IMG/VR virus record: IMGVR_UViG_3300048035_000086 | Coordinates: 1 to 63,573 of that record | Direction: 5' to 3' (one strand) | DNA: 63,573 bases | Origin: a virus | Shown: piece by piece, positions 34,301 through 45,100 of the stretch | Layout of the letters: each line of letters starts with the position of its first letter | Numbering within the stretch: the stretch's first letter is position 1 | Translations under genes and position numbers: made by a program | Notes under the pieces: generated by a model | The model's input: only the letters and a program-made list of their open reading frames with translations | What the model was told of the DNA's origin: nothing | Database searches by the model: none

Positions 34301-35405
34301 TGATGATACTTTTTCCGTATCTTTAAACCCTAGTACTAATAGGTTCCAAGTAAAGTCAAACGCTAACGCTAGATTCGTATACACTTCAAACAGTTCTGTC
34401 AACGATGTTTATACTATTACCGTAAATGTAACATACAGCGATGGATCAGGTACTTATACTGATGATATAATTTTAAACAACATATCTTTAACTAATATAG
34501 CCCCTAGAAATATAAACTGCTCGAACCCCACTGGTTTAAACAACACGTCTACTATAATAAAAGACTTTACTGTGGATGACAATGGTAGTTCTGACACTTC
34601 AGGTACACCTGCTGCTAATACTTTAGATTTATTATGGAGTAAAGTAGGTAATGGAACAAAAACAGTTAATGGAGTCACTACTGGCTTAGATGCTGGGTTT
34701 TTTGAATTTTCTAATACTGTACCTGGTAGATTACAAATGGGTAGTGGTTATTCATTAACGAACGAAGTTACTTACAATGTAACAGTAAAGGTTTCTGATC
34801 TAAATGGAGTTGGATCTGATTCTCTTTCAACTCAATGTGCTATACAGTTCACTACAGGTATACCTAATGTACCAGTGGCTATATGTAGAGGTAACCAGAG
34901 AACACCTGACACGGTTAATTGTGCAGAATCTATAGAGTACCAATTTTTAGCAAGTGATATTGCAGGAGCAACAGGAACTTATCCCACAGGATATAATCAA
35001 TCTGGTACTATCTATTACAACGTAAGTGATCAAGCTCCTTCAGACGTACAACCCGTTTCAACTGGTGCATTAACCCAGGGAGTTATGTATATTAATACTT
35101 CCTTTAGAAACACATCTACTACGGCTACTTCTGAAATTATATATACAATACAATACAGATCTGATGCTAATAGTTCTTGGACTCAAGCAACTAAATCGAC
35201 AGGAGGTACAGTTGCATTATCAGAAAATTTGTCTAGTGATAATAACACAATAGATACTGATTCATTTACGTTTAATTTAGAAGGGGAATATAGATTGATA
35301 ACACAAAGGATATCAGGATCAGGTTGCAGCAGTGGTGATAGTTTCTTTAACGTAACTTTTGGTGACGATACGTATGGCACTGGTAATTGCCCTACTCCAC
35401 CGTAA
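31317..35405 (+). CDS. Tail tubular/nozzle protein, part 1 (1362 aa)
   Basis: Starts with the nozzle signature NTFLKGKMNQDLDPRIMPNG.YRRAQNLAISRSEGSTVGEFENILGN, typical of T7 gp12-like (tail tubular B) proteins. A beta-propeller follows (residues about 60-130 and 390-800), interrupted by a beta-sandwich insert (about 175-345). Residues about 930-1362 are Ig-like beta domains ending GTGNCPTPP. Much longer than T7 gp12 (794 aa). The following gene looks like the rest of the propeller, so the nozzle may be encoded in two pieces. Confidence 0.75.
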   Translation: MAEIKNTFLKGKMNQDLDPRIMPNGEYRRAQNLAISRSEGSTVGEFENILGNVKISDLSLSTGGNDPSIEIIGYTVDESNNIGYFIATNNTDHYIFSVNLGSGLQAPSILVQGSFLNLNKDYIITGINLIEDFLFWTDNYNQPRKINVTKPLGHYTNEDQISVAKYAPYKPILVMDRVQTTIVSPDPAVSTSTITVEDSSEIKVGDIVTEKDRLATQQITGLVVVIGKPATANTLTLSSSVTITNGTKLDFSRTSMSNKSSKYMSNRSSGNATVAGTGLSKTYEIKGSSTADADFLYSGNNGIPKIGDLVTSTTSGIPVDTRVASVSVVDNTGVFQSITITLDKETTLPDGSFISISDNPDYDVNWKGDSEWLDDKFVRFSYRFKFEDNEYSLMAPFSQPMFIPKNYSEFGSGLDSITDDMDNAYKSTILSWFENNIDNILLKIPTPDGNANYTQLINNLHLSEIDILYKESDALAVKVLDTLSITPSTTVLPSISYDDFINGDISEYYIEYNYTSNKPYKTLPQNQTTRVSDKVPVRALSQEVIGNRIIYGNYVDRHSSPSKIAFSATAQNKNTRYDNYTQFPKHTLKQNRTYQVGFVLSDRYGRQSDVILSSYDDVSSIPGSTVFHPYNTLDRQTTDPVIEWLGDALSVQLNETIGESGSSQDGHPGVYSASNPLGWYSYKIVVKQQEQEYYNVYLPGFINGYPVTQQVDTNKLFFTTLISDNINKVPRNLKEVGPSDNEYNSDEIISIRVNNPIIDNKPQASYRKDTPWNAQYYPNNISQNVLSIATVRDMEIQAIPFKPAVTSGEYGESAILQTYNYFTPGDPTSGIEDINEIPEPTGKIPWGTTGPDPSIYDGESNPFVVKISSAENSGNPIGARVFSTSVYNTPPNNNNQLSMVPFLSIAETKPTYSILDIFWETSLSGNLITLNSLINSQYGGLVSANFAEASFPESINSEQAIGNDFDFITGSGNVAASGSITINSLSITAPNQTVSDDTFSVSLNPSTNRFQVKSNANARFVYTSNSSVNDVYTITVNVTYSDGSGTYTDDIILNNISLTNIAPRNINCSNPTGLNNTSTIIKDFTVDDNGSSDTSGTPAANTLDLLWSKVGNGTKTVNGVTTGLDAGFFEFSNTVPGRLQMGSGYSLTNEVTYNVTVKVSDLNGVGSDSLSTQCAIQFTTGIPNVPVAICRGNQRTPDTVNCAESIEYQFLASDIAGATGTYPTGYNQSGTIYYNVSDQAPSDVQPVSTGALTQGVMYINTSFRNTSTTATSEIIYTIQYRSDANSSWTQATKSTGGTVALSENLSSDNNTIDTDSFTFNLEGEYRLITQRISGSGCSSGDSFFNVTFGDDTYGTGNCPTPP

Positions 35406-35435
35406 TACTAATAAAAAACAAGTAATATATAAAAT

Positions 35436-36815
35436 ATGCCAGTAACATTAGAAGTAGGATATTTTAACTCATTTTATGTGAAGAGAATAGCTGACGCTCC
35501 TGTTGGTTATCAAAAAACTGGAGCTACCGCTTGGACAGCTCCAGCTAACACTATTATTCAAGAAGACTGGTGTATAGAAGAATCAAGAATAAGAGGTGGC
35601 TATAATAATACATCTACAGACTTAGGTGTTAAAGCTTATATTGTAGAAGACAACGACAGTCAGCAAAGGCTTTCAAATTCACTAATATATTCTGGCCCTT
35701 TAAATTCTAGAACAGGTATTAATCAAACAAATCAGTTTAGTGTTGGAGAAGAAATAACTAGAAGCGTTGATCCTATCAATGGTAGTATTCAAAAACTTTA
35801 CGCTGAAGATACTAACTTAATTATATTTCAGGAAAGAAAAGTAAATAGAGCTTTAATAGACAAAGACGCTATATATTCTGCTGAAGGTAATCCAATTACA
35901 ACATCGACAAATTTAGTTATAGGACAAATAGTTCCTTACGCTGGAGAGTTTGGTATTTCTAAAAATCCAGAGTCTTTTGCTGTTTATGGCTACCAAAAAT
36001 ACTTTGTAGATAAAAACAGAAATGCAGTTTTAAGATTATCAAGAGATGGTATCACTGAAATATCAAACTATGGAATGCGTAGTTTTTTTAGAGAAAATTT
36101 ATTAAATGTTGCTAATGATGGAAAGATATTAGGTTCTTACGATGTTTATAGTAAAAATTATACACTATCTTTGCAAAACTATAATACAAATAGTGACGCT
36201 TACCAAACCTTAAGTTTTGATGAAGCCACTAATGGATGGAGTAGTTTTTACTCTTATAAGCCAGATTGGGGATTTAGCTCTAATGGAAATTTCTTTACAA
36301 CTAGCGGGTCTAATGTATATAAGCATTACGATAGTTCTGCTCCTAGAGCTTCTTTTTACGGTGGCGCTTCTAACCCTAGTATAATTGAATTTATTATAAA
36401 CCCAGATCCTACTAGAATTAAAACATTCAAAACTATAAATTACGAAGGTAGTAATGGGTGGAAAGTGAATTATATAAAGTCTGATGAAATACAACCTGTG
36501 CTTGATGTTAATAATCAATGGGTTACAGTTGTTGATGAATCATCTAAAATATATAGTTATAACGAAGGAGCTTATGTTGAAAACAATATTCAATACAGAG
36601 CTGGCTTCGATAGAAAACAAAATGAATATGTTGCTGCTATTAAAAATAGTTCAACACTAAATACAACCAATGTGCTACCTGGACAAGTATTACTGGGTTC
36701 AACAGCGTCGGGATTAAAAGGTCATTACTTAAGTGTATATATGACTACAGATACAACTACAGATCCAGGTGGATTAAAAGAATTATTCGCAGTAGGCGCA
36801 ACTTATGGAAGATAA
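35436..36815 (+). CDS. Nozzle-like protein, part 2 (459 aa)
   Basis: It contains EESRIRGGYNNTSTDLGVKAYIVED, RLSNSLIYSGPLNSRTGINQ, SIQKLYAEDTNLIIFQERKVNRALIDKDAIYSAEG, SKNPESFAVYGYQKYFVDKNRNAVLRLSRDGI. These are propeller blades of the tail tubular B type that normally follow the blades seen at the front of the 1362-residue protein. Starts 30 nt downstream of that gene with its own leader. Likely assembles with it in the tail tip. Confidence 0.7.
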   Translation: MPVTLEVGYFNSFYVKRIADAPVGYQKTGATAWTAPANTIIQEDWCIEESRIRGGYNNTSTDLGVKAYIVEDNDSQQRLSNSLIYSGPLNSRTGINQTNQFSVGEEITRSVDPINGSIQKLYAEDTNLIIFQERKVNRALIDKDAIYSAEGNPITTSTNLVIGQIVPYAGEFGISKNPESFAVYGYQKYFVDKNRNAVLRLSRDGITEISNYGMRSFFRENLLNVANDGKILGSYDVYSKNYTLSLQNYNTNSDAYQTLSFDEATNGWSSFYSYKPDWGFSSNGNFFTTSGSNVYKHYDSSAPRASFYGGASNPSIIEFIINPDPTRIKTFKTINYEGSNGWKVNYIKSDEIQPVLDVNNQWVTVVDESSKIYSYNEGAYVENNIQYRAGFDRKQNEYVAAIKNSSTLNTTNVLPGQVLLGSTASGLKGHYLSVYMTTDTTTDPGGLKELFAVGATYGR

Positions 36816-36827
36816 AAAACAAATATC

Positions 36828-37766
36828 ATGATAGAATTTTTAGAAATATTTTTCTTTGGGCAAGGAAATGTTCAAACGGCAGAGCCACTAACAATGGCTG
36901 GCGCAGCTTTAATATCTGGAGGTGTACAAATTATAGGGTCTATATTTGGCGGGGGTAGAAGAAGAAGAGCAGAAAGACAAGCACAACAAGAACAAGCTAG
37001 ATTACAAAGAAAACTAAGCACATTAGAAGCTAGTAGACAGGAAATAACCAATCCATACTCGGGCGTTAAAGATTTAAGTGGTTTAGCTAAAGATCTTAGC
37101 TCTACATTATCTAATCCATATGCTAACCTAAGCGTGGCCACCCAAGCTGCCGAAATGCAAATAGAACAAGCTGACATATCATTGGCTAATACATTAGATA
37201 CATTAAGAGCTACTGGCTCTGGAGCTGGTGGGGCTACAGCTTTGGCTCAGGCGGCTTTGCAAAGCAAAAAAGGTGTATCAGCTAGTATTGAACAACAAGA
37301 AGCAAATAACGAAAGACTAAGAGCTCAAGGTGAACAACAGTTAGATAGAATGAGAATGCAGGAAGCTGCAAGGGTTCAAGGTATTCAAATAGGTGAAGGC
37401 GGAAGAGTACAAGGGCTAGAAGCAGCTGGAAAACAATTTATGTTTGGAGCTCAAGAAGCTAGGGAAATGCAGCAGTTAGATAGGGTATCAGCACAATTAT
37501 CAGGTGCTCAAGCACAAGCAATGCAAGCATCGGCAGCCAGACAAGCGAACACGGCTGGATTAATTGGTGGTCTAGCTTCTATTGGTGGAAACTTATTAAC
37601 CGGTCTAGCTTCACAACAAGCAAGCCCCTATAATAATTCCGCTTCGTTGCCTAGTGGTAGCACTGCTTTTACAGATAGTTTAAATGGAGGAATGTTTGAT
37701 GTAAACACCGGCGGCGGATCAGTTGATTTAGATAGCGCGGGTCAAATAAATTTTTCTTCAAACTGA
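36828..37766 (+). CDS. Internal virion protein, gp14-like (312 aa)
   Basis: A hydrophobic Gly-rich segment near the N-terminus (MAGAALISGGVQIIGSIFGG, residues about 24-42) is followed by an Arg cluster. Then comes a long Gln/Ala-rich coiled coil (ERQAQQEQARLQRKLSTLEA...GEQQLDRMRMQEAARVQGIQ) and a second Gly-rich hydrophobic stretch (AGLIGGLASIGGNLLTGLAS). This is the architecture of T7 gp14, which is ejected first and forms the outer-membrane pore. Confidence 0.78.
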   Translation: MIEFLEIFFFGQGNVQTAEPLTMAGAALISGGVQIIGSIFGGGRRRRAERQAQQEQARLQRKLSTLEASRQEITNPYSGVKDLSGLAKDLSSTLSNPYANLSVATQAAEMQIEQADISLANTLDTLRATGSGAGGATALAQAALQSKKGVSASIEQQEANNERLRAQGEQQLDRMRMQEAARVQGIQIGEGGRVQGLEAAGKQFMFGAQEAREMQQLDRVSAQLSGAQAQAMQASAARQANTAGLIGGLASIGGNLLTGLASQQASPYNNSASLPSGSTAFTDSLNGGMFDVNTGGGSVDLDSAGQINFSSN

Positions 37767-37784
37767 TAAATAAAAAATAAAAAA

Positions 37785-39122
37785 ATGAGTTATAGAGATC
37801 CAAAACAATATATAGACACACAGTCAATGCAGATCCAACAGAATTTGCAAAAAACCTTAGCGGGTATTGGAACAGGTGTTGTATCTAGTATAAATAAAAT
37901 ACATGCTGATAATGCTGCTAAAACTGTTGCTATCAGAGCTGAAGCCGACAAAAGAGTTGCCGCTGCTCAAAACTCTATAATGCAAACGCAGTCTAAAAAT
38001 CCTACTACAGACTTTGAGGATTTGGACTCTCAATTGGATTTAATGAATAAGCTATTAATGAAAGATCCAGCTAAAAGAACGGCTGAAGAAAAAACCTTTA
38101 TTAATAGTATGGAAACCATAGGAGACAATATGGCTAACATGTTAAAAAACACCGCTATGTCTCAAGCAGCTATGATGGACCAAGTTAATAAAATACCTGG
38201 CACACCTGGAGCTATTGATCCTAAAGAAAATCCTGATCTTTATGCAAAACTTTCGGTGTTGGCAAATCAAACAGAAGGAAGAACTAAAGCTAAATATAAA
38301 ATTGATAAAAACGGTCAGGTTGTTTTTTCTTTAGATGTTTATCAAAAAACAAAAGACGGAGAAAAGTTTGTAGGTAACGTTATAAACGATAATGTAGCAA
38401 CTACGCAAATGCCACCTGTAATTCCAGATGTTACTAAAGAAATGTCTACTGCTATAAAATCAACCATTAATACAAACGACTTTAAGTCAAAATTTGGTGA
38501 ATTTATAAATGCAGAAGGAGCAATAATTAAAGATGGTAAAGGTGGTACAGGTGCAAGAGTAACTGAAGATTATTTTAGAAAACAATTAGCCCCAAACGCT
38601 AACATGATATTAGCAGGTTTATTGCCTAGAGAAAAAATAAGATTATACAATAATACCCTTGATAAAGGCAACAAGCCAGATCTTAGCTATGATGATGACT
38701 TAACCGGAGAAGGTAAAGAAGATTTAATTAAGGAAGCTTTAATGAACTCATTAATAAATGAAACAAAAGCGACTTATAATATTTTTGGTGTTACTAAAGA
38801 TTTAACAGAAAAAAAGAAAGGCGGTACAGATATAGAGTTAACATTTCCTCAGCAAAAACAATTGCAAGAAGAAAAAAGAAGAATAAAAGTTTTTAATAAA
38901 ACTATTGAAGAAGGAATTAAAGGTGATGTTCCAATTATATATAGTTTTAACGACCCCAACATTCAAGCAATACGCAAAAAAGACAAAAACGGAAACACTG
39001 GATGGTTTCTTCAACAAAAAAGTGCTCAAGGCAAGTTTTTAGATGTAACTGATGATGGTTATTCAAACATAAAGTTTTTATCTGATGCACTAGGTTACCC
39101 TAAGCCGCAGCTTCCTAAATAA
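37785..39122 (+). CDS. Internal virion protein, gp15-like (445 aa)
   Basis: A helical protein whose N-terminal half is Ala/Gln-rich coiled coil (NLQKTLAGIGTGVVSSINKI, ADKRVAAAQNSIMQTQ). The C-terminal half is mixed (KGDVPIIYSFNDPNIQAIRK). Positioned between the gp14-like protein and the giant third internal protein, it is the probable middle core component of the ejectosome. Identity is by position and composition. Confidence 0.65.
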   Translation: MSYRDPKQYIDTQSMQIQQNLQKTLAGIGTGVVSSINKIHADNAAKTVAIRAEADKRVAAAQNSIMQTQSKNPTTDFEDLDSQLDLMNKLLMKDPAKRTAEEKTFINSMETIGDNMANMLKNTAMSQAAMMDQVNKIPGTPGAIDPKENPDLYAKLSVLANQTEGRTKAKYKIDKNGQVVFSLDVYQKTKDGEKFVGNVINDNVATTQMPPVIPDVTKEMSTAIKSTINTNDFKSKFGEFINAEGAIIKDGKGGTGARVTEDYFRKQLAPNANMILAGLLPREKIRLYNNTLDKGNKPDLSYDDDLTGEGKEDLIKEALMNSLINETKATYNIFGVTKDLTEKKKGGTDIELTFPQQKQLQEEKRRIKVFNKTIEEGIKGDVPIIYSFNDPNIQAIRKKDKNGNTGWFLQQKSAQGKFLDVTDDGYSNIKFLSDALGYPKPQLPK

Positions 39123-39145
39123 TTTAATTAAATAAAAAAATAACT

Positions 39146-42100
39146 ATGTATATATACGACGGTTTTAAATACTCTGAAGAAGAAATAAAAAATGCTGCAA
39201 ATAAAGCAAATATTTCTATGGAAGATTATATTAGTAAACATAAAATTACTTTTGAAAAAGATGAACCACAGGATTTTCCAACAAGCGCTGTAGAGGATGC
39301 GGATGCAGTGCAGCAACCAATGACAGCATCACAAGCAGGTTTTACGGAATCACCCTCGGTAGATACTTCTTTGGATTTGCAAGATCCTAAGCCTTTTTTA
39401 ATAAACGGAAGAGAAGTAACTCAACAAGAATTTGAAGATTACAAAAGAGATACTGAAAAAAAAGAAATATACGGAACTTATTTAAAAGAAGACGGAACTA
39501 CTGGTTACAATGAAAAACCTTATAGTGTACAACTGCAAGATTATAAAAGTGATTTTGAAAGTATATTAAAGGCTGAAGGCGTTTATGAATTTTTAAAAAA
39601 TTACGATATAGAATACCGACAGAATTTTGCAGCATCTCAATTAGCTAATAAAGTTCCTAGGTACACCAGGCAACAGTATAACCAATCAACTAACACTTAC
39701 GATTCAATACCTACAGAAGACGCTGAAAAACAGTTTTCTAAAAATCTACCAAATAATTTTGATGCTTTTAATGATAAGAAAGATTTTAATATAGCTTTAG
39801 ATCAAGGTATACAAAAAACAATAGCAGAAAACCCGCTAATAAATTATCAAATAAAAATAGCTTCTAAAAAAGCAGAGCAAGAGTTAAAAGATTATGCTCT
39901 TGGATTAAGAGATGAATATGATTTTAACACTCCTGAAGGAATTGCTGACGCTGAAGAAGCATACAATAATAGATGGAAAGAACTTGTAATAGATCCAGTA
40001 TCTCAATCTACCGCTTATAAAAACACTGTAAAAGACTTACAATTAGTAGCTAGCAGTGTCGCTGAAAAAGAAAATATAAAGTTTGGAAGATATAAAAGTG
40101 CTTTTTTAAGCTCTATAGATTTTCTTGATCAATATGATCCTACAGGTATTTTTTCGAATGTTGTAGAGCCTATTGTAGGCACAGGTGTACAAATGAGGGG
40201 CGACTTCAATAAAGCAGCGGTAGCAGCTCAGCAGGTAGAAATACAGAACAAATATAACGAAATATCTAGATTAAAAAATGATGTTAAATCTGGTAAATTA
40301 AAAGATGATGCTAAAGTAATATACGGAGGATCTTTTAGTCAAAAAAGTAATACTAGAGTTGGTGGTAAAAGCGGTACTGTAAAAGATAAAATAAAGTATC
40401 TTGAAGATCAAATTAAGCTATCACAGGAATCTATTGCTGAAGATATACAAGATGTTATGGAATCTTCTGAATATGGTTCTCTTTTTACTCAAGCAGATTT
40501 TTCTGATGGAATACAGTTTAAAGACATTGTAAAAACTATATCAGCATCTGCACCCTACATGGCAGTAGCAGCTGGTGGAGCAATGACAGGTAATCCGGTA
40601 TTAGCTGGAGCAGGATTCATGTCTATGTTTACTATGGAGTACGGGGCTTCCTACATGGGAGCTATAGAGCAGGGTTTAAAAAATGATGGTCTAGAATACA
40701 ACGAAAAAAACATTATAGAAGCGTTAAAGGAAGGTAAGTACGCTTCGCAAGCGCAAGCTGCCGCCGCAGGTGTAGTTTCTGCCAGTCTGGAGCAATTAGG
40801 GGCTACTAAAGTTGCTAAAAATACAATGAAAGCATTAGGGTTAGGTGGTACTTTAAAAAAATCACTAGGCTCTTTATATAAAGGTGAAGTAAAACAATTT
40901 GTAAAATCTACAGCTAGAGGGTTAAAACAACAATCTATAGCTGGTATTGGAGAAGCTGGTACTGAGTTAGGTCAAAATTTAGCTTCACAAATAAGCACGG
41001 GAACTCAATTAGAGGGTCTTAGTGGTATAGGTAAGTATATAGATACTGAAGCTAACAGAGAGGCTGCATTAGGAGGTGGTTTAGCTGGATTCTTTATACC
41101 TTTTGGAGCGAGCGTATATAGACAATCTGTTTCAGAATTAAGAAATTCAGCCAGAGATGTAGCTACAAAGTTTGATTTAACAAGTAAATTTGGATCAAGT
41201 CTTAAAGCTGCTAATAATTTTTTCAAAGAAGCTGAAAGTAATTTACAAAGAAAACTGGACAACGGGGAAATTACACAGGAAGAATACAGAAACGAAAGCG
41301 AAAACTTAAGCACTATAAGAAATTCTGGATTAAAAATTCCAAAAACATTTAGTGAGTCTGGAAGAAAAAAAGCATTTGATTTAATAATAGAAAAAAATAA
41401 TATTGAGCAAAATATTGCAAATAAAGACCCTGAATTAGTAAAAGAACAAACTGATAGGATTAAAAAAATAAACGAAGAGTTAAATAATGTTTCTGCAAAA
41501 GAAGCCTTATTATCTGAAACAGTTAAATCCGAAAAAGGTGCAGTTGAAATATTAAAAAGCGTAAAAGGCGCAAATATTGAATTTGCAGATGATCAAGCAA
41601 GCGTAAACGCATTAGTAGATAAAATTAGAGAAGAAGACGGTAAAAAACCTATTGTAAATTACAGTGACGCTTATGGCCAAACTATAACTAGGAAAGACGG
41701 TAGTCAAACAATATTAATAAACAGAGCAGAAGCTTTTAAAGATGGCGTTGTAAACACGGCTGCCCACGAGGTTCTTCATGCAGCATTGGATCAAACTTTA
41801 AAATCTGGTTTATCACCAGAAAATCAAATAGCCGTAAGTAATAGTCTTTTTGACTTTATGAAAACGCTTAAGGTAAAAACAGACAATAAGTTTTTACAAA
41901 AAAGATTAGATCAATATCAAGCAAAATATCAACCTAAAATCGACAAGCTTAAAAGCATATCGGAAAGCATGCAAGACCCTAAATTAGCAAAAAAAGCTAA
42001 TGATAAAGCAATGAAGGCTTTAGGTAATTTAAGAGAGGAAACTATAACTTTGCTAAGTGAAGCTATGCTGGATGGTGATATAAAATATAGCGAAAATTTA

Positions 42101-45100
42101 GGTGTAAAATTAAAAGATCTTTTTAGAAGGTTGTTTAGTAAATTTGGTTGGAAAGCTAAATTTAACACAGGACAGGATGTTTTTAATTTTATTAAAGACT
42201 ACAATAGAAGTATTAAAAAAGGAAAAGGGCTTAGTAAAGGTCTTGAAAAATCATTACAGGAAGGTATTAAAGGTAAGCTTATTGATAGTAAGTTACAAGG
42301 TGAGATAAAAACTGGAACAAAAATGTCGCTATCTTTGCAAGAACAACTGGACAACCTAGATGAATTTGATTTTGATAATGAGATAGATTTTCAAGCGGCT
42401 AAATCTAATTTAGAAACAAAAATAAGGTTAGCTAAGAAAAAGGAAGCGGCTAAACCCGTGGAAGAAACTAAAATTAAAGAAAAAGCTAAAGATGACACTA
42501 AAAAGAACGAAAAAAGAATTGGTGATCAAATAAAAGCTATGGTACCTGTAGGTACAACTAACAAAGAGTTTAAAGAAAAAATAGCAATTAAAGTTATAAA
42601 CGACATTGATAAAGGTATGCTTAATCCTTTAATTAAAAAAATTGCTGCTGGTTATGGTGTTGTTGCTGACAACGTTTATGGTAAAAGCTGGGACGACTTC
42701 TTTACAGAAGTTGCAGGGGTTCAATTAAAGAAGAACATAATGGACTTTAACCCTGAATCGAATGATGATTTAGGTGGTTATATTATAGGTAGTCAGTACG
42801 GTGTTAGAAACAGAGTAAAAGAAGCATTAGCTAAATTCAAAAAAGAAGGTGAAGGTGGTTTTAAAGAAGATATTAGTGTAGCTAAAGACGTTACCGCGAG
42901 AGAAGAAGCAGCCCCTCAAGAAGCAGAAAAAAGAAAATACATACCACTTACTAAAAGCAACATTGTACCTAACTTTACTATAACAGCCATAACAGATAAA
43001 TTAACAAAAGTTTTAGCCAGCTTAGAAAGCAAGATTACAGCTAAAAGAGGAGACAACTCAGCAACAACACCTTTGGTTGCAGAAATAAAAAAGAAAATTG
43101 GAGCGGTTGTAGGGGACCCAAACGCAGCACCTAAATTAGTTATTCAAAGATTAGGTAAGTTAAAAGATGGTACTTATGAAAAAAATCTTATAAAACATAA
43201 GAAAGCTATCATAGAAAATATGACCACTACTTTTTTGATGGGTAAAGACAGTGGTAAGAAAGTTAGCGGAGGTATTCCTCAAGCGATTGAAAAATCAGTT
43301 GGCGGTAAATATACTGGAAAGAAAGTAACTGTAAACGTTGGAGGAAAGGAAATTGTTCAAGAAGAATTTGCACCAAACTTTGTACCATATCCACAGTGGG
43401 TTGGACAAAAGATTGATCGTGAAAAAACATTGGTTAGAGGGGCTACTGCTGGTAATGAAATAGTTAGAAGAGTACCTGCTGATAAAGTTTCTGATGCTGA
43501 CTTTGTAGGTTTATTTATTGATGAAAAAGGTAAACTTATTAGAGGTAAAAGAGAATCTTTAGGTAAAGCTATAGCTGAAGAAATAGCTTTTGAAATATTG
43601 TCTAAAGAAATACAAAATGAAAATTCAAATATAAGTAAAGCTTTTGAAGGTAATCAAGAAGCTTTAGGAGAAATGTTAAGTGATAATTTTGTTAACGAGC
43701 TTCAAAGAGACTTAGATAGAGGTACTGTAAAGTATTCTATGAAAATTGAAGACATAAATAATATACAAAAAATAGCAATAGAAGAAGGGCTTCTTTCAGA
43801 AAAAATTAAAGAAATAGCTGTTAAAAACAAAATACCTGTAAATGTACTTGATGGTATATTGGAGAATATTATAAGCGAAGGTATACTACAAAGAATGCAA
43901 GCAGCTAAAGCTTCTAATAAAGGAATTCAATATGAAAAATCTTTACAAAAAGTTTTAAATGATTACACTAGCGGTAGACTAAAAATTAAATTAATAAAAT
44001 CACAAAAAGGCGATATTGTAGTTAATGCGAATGGCAAAGAGTATAAAGTAGAAGTTAAACTTAATGATAAAGCTCAAATAGGTAGTATATCAACTGGTTT
44101 GTTTAAAACAACAAACGGTAAAATATCTTTAATAAACTCTGGTGATTTAAAAATAAATAACAAATTAAGTGAAAACAACAAAAAAGAGTTTGTAGATTTT
44201 TTAAATAAAAATAAAAAGTATTTAGATAATTTAATAAATGCTATAAATAAAGCTAATTCAAAATCAAACGAAAAAGCAACTATAAATAATAACGGTCATT
44301 TAAAACTACCATACAAAGAATTTTGGCAAAATATAAAGGATGAAATGCCTGGTAAAATAGCAGGCTATATAGACTACGAAGGTAATCAATCTATTATAGA
44401 AGACTTTTACAAAGGAATAGACTTAATGCAAATTGGAAATTATGGCGCTTTTGCTATTGGCAATCAAAGTAAGCTTTCTGGATTTTATCAAAATCTCGAG
44501 GCTACTACAAACAATGTATTAAGACCCGTGAGATCTAATGCTACAGTTTATATGAGGCTTTTTCCAAATTTTAAAGAAATAAAAAACCCAAAAGGTAATT
44601 CATTAGATACAGCTAAAGGTATAAAGTCTTTAGCCAAAAGCATTAGAGCTGCAGCAGAAATAGAAAGCATGAAGCCTAGTTTGAAACTAGACAAAAGTTT
44701 CAATAAAATGCTAGAAAGAAGCACGGGTATTGCTGCAGATGAGACTATTAGCAAAGTAATAGCTAGAAGAAAAGGTATTAAAAAGGGTAAGTTTAAAGTG
44801 TTTATGCCTTCATCCCTTGATGACTTCAAAGGATTAACTTCTTATACTTTTGCCGGAAAAGGTAAGCAAGGAGAAGCTGATCAAAAGTTTTTTCAAGATA
44901 ATTTAATAGACCCATACTTTAAAGGCATAAGAGCTATTGAAGAAACTAGACAATCGTTTAAGGACGATTTTAAGGCGCTTAATAAACAAATGAAACCTGT
45001 TATAAAGAAACTTGGTAAACTTGTACCAGGAACTGAATTTACGCACGATCAAGCTATAAGAGTAGCTTTGTGGAATGCTTCTGGATATGAAATACCAGGT

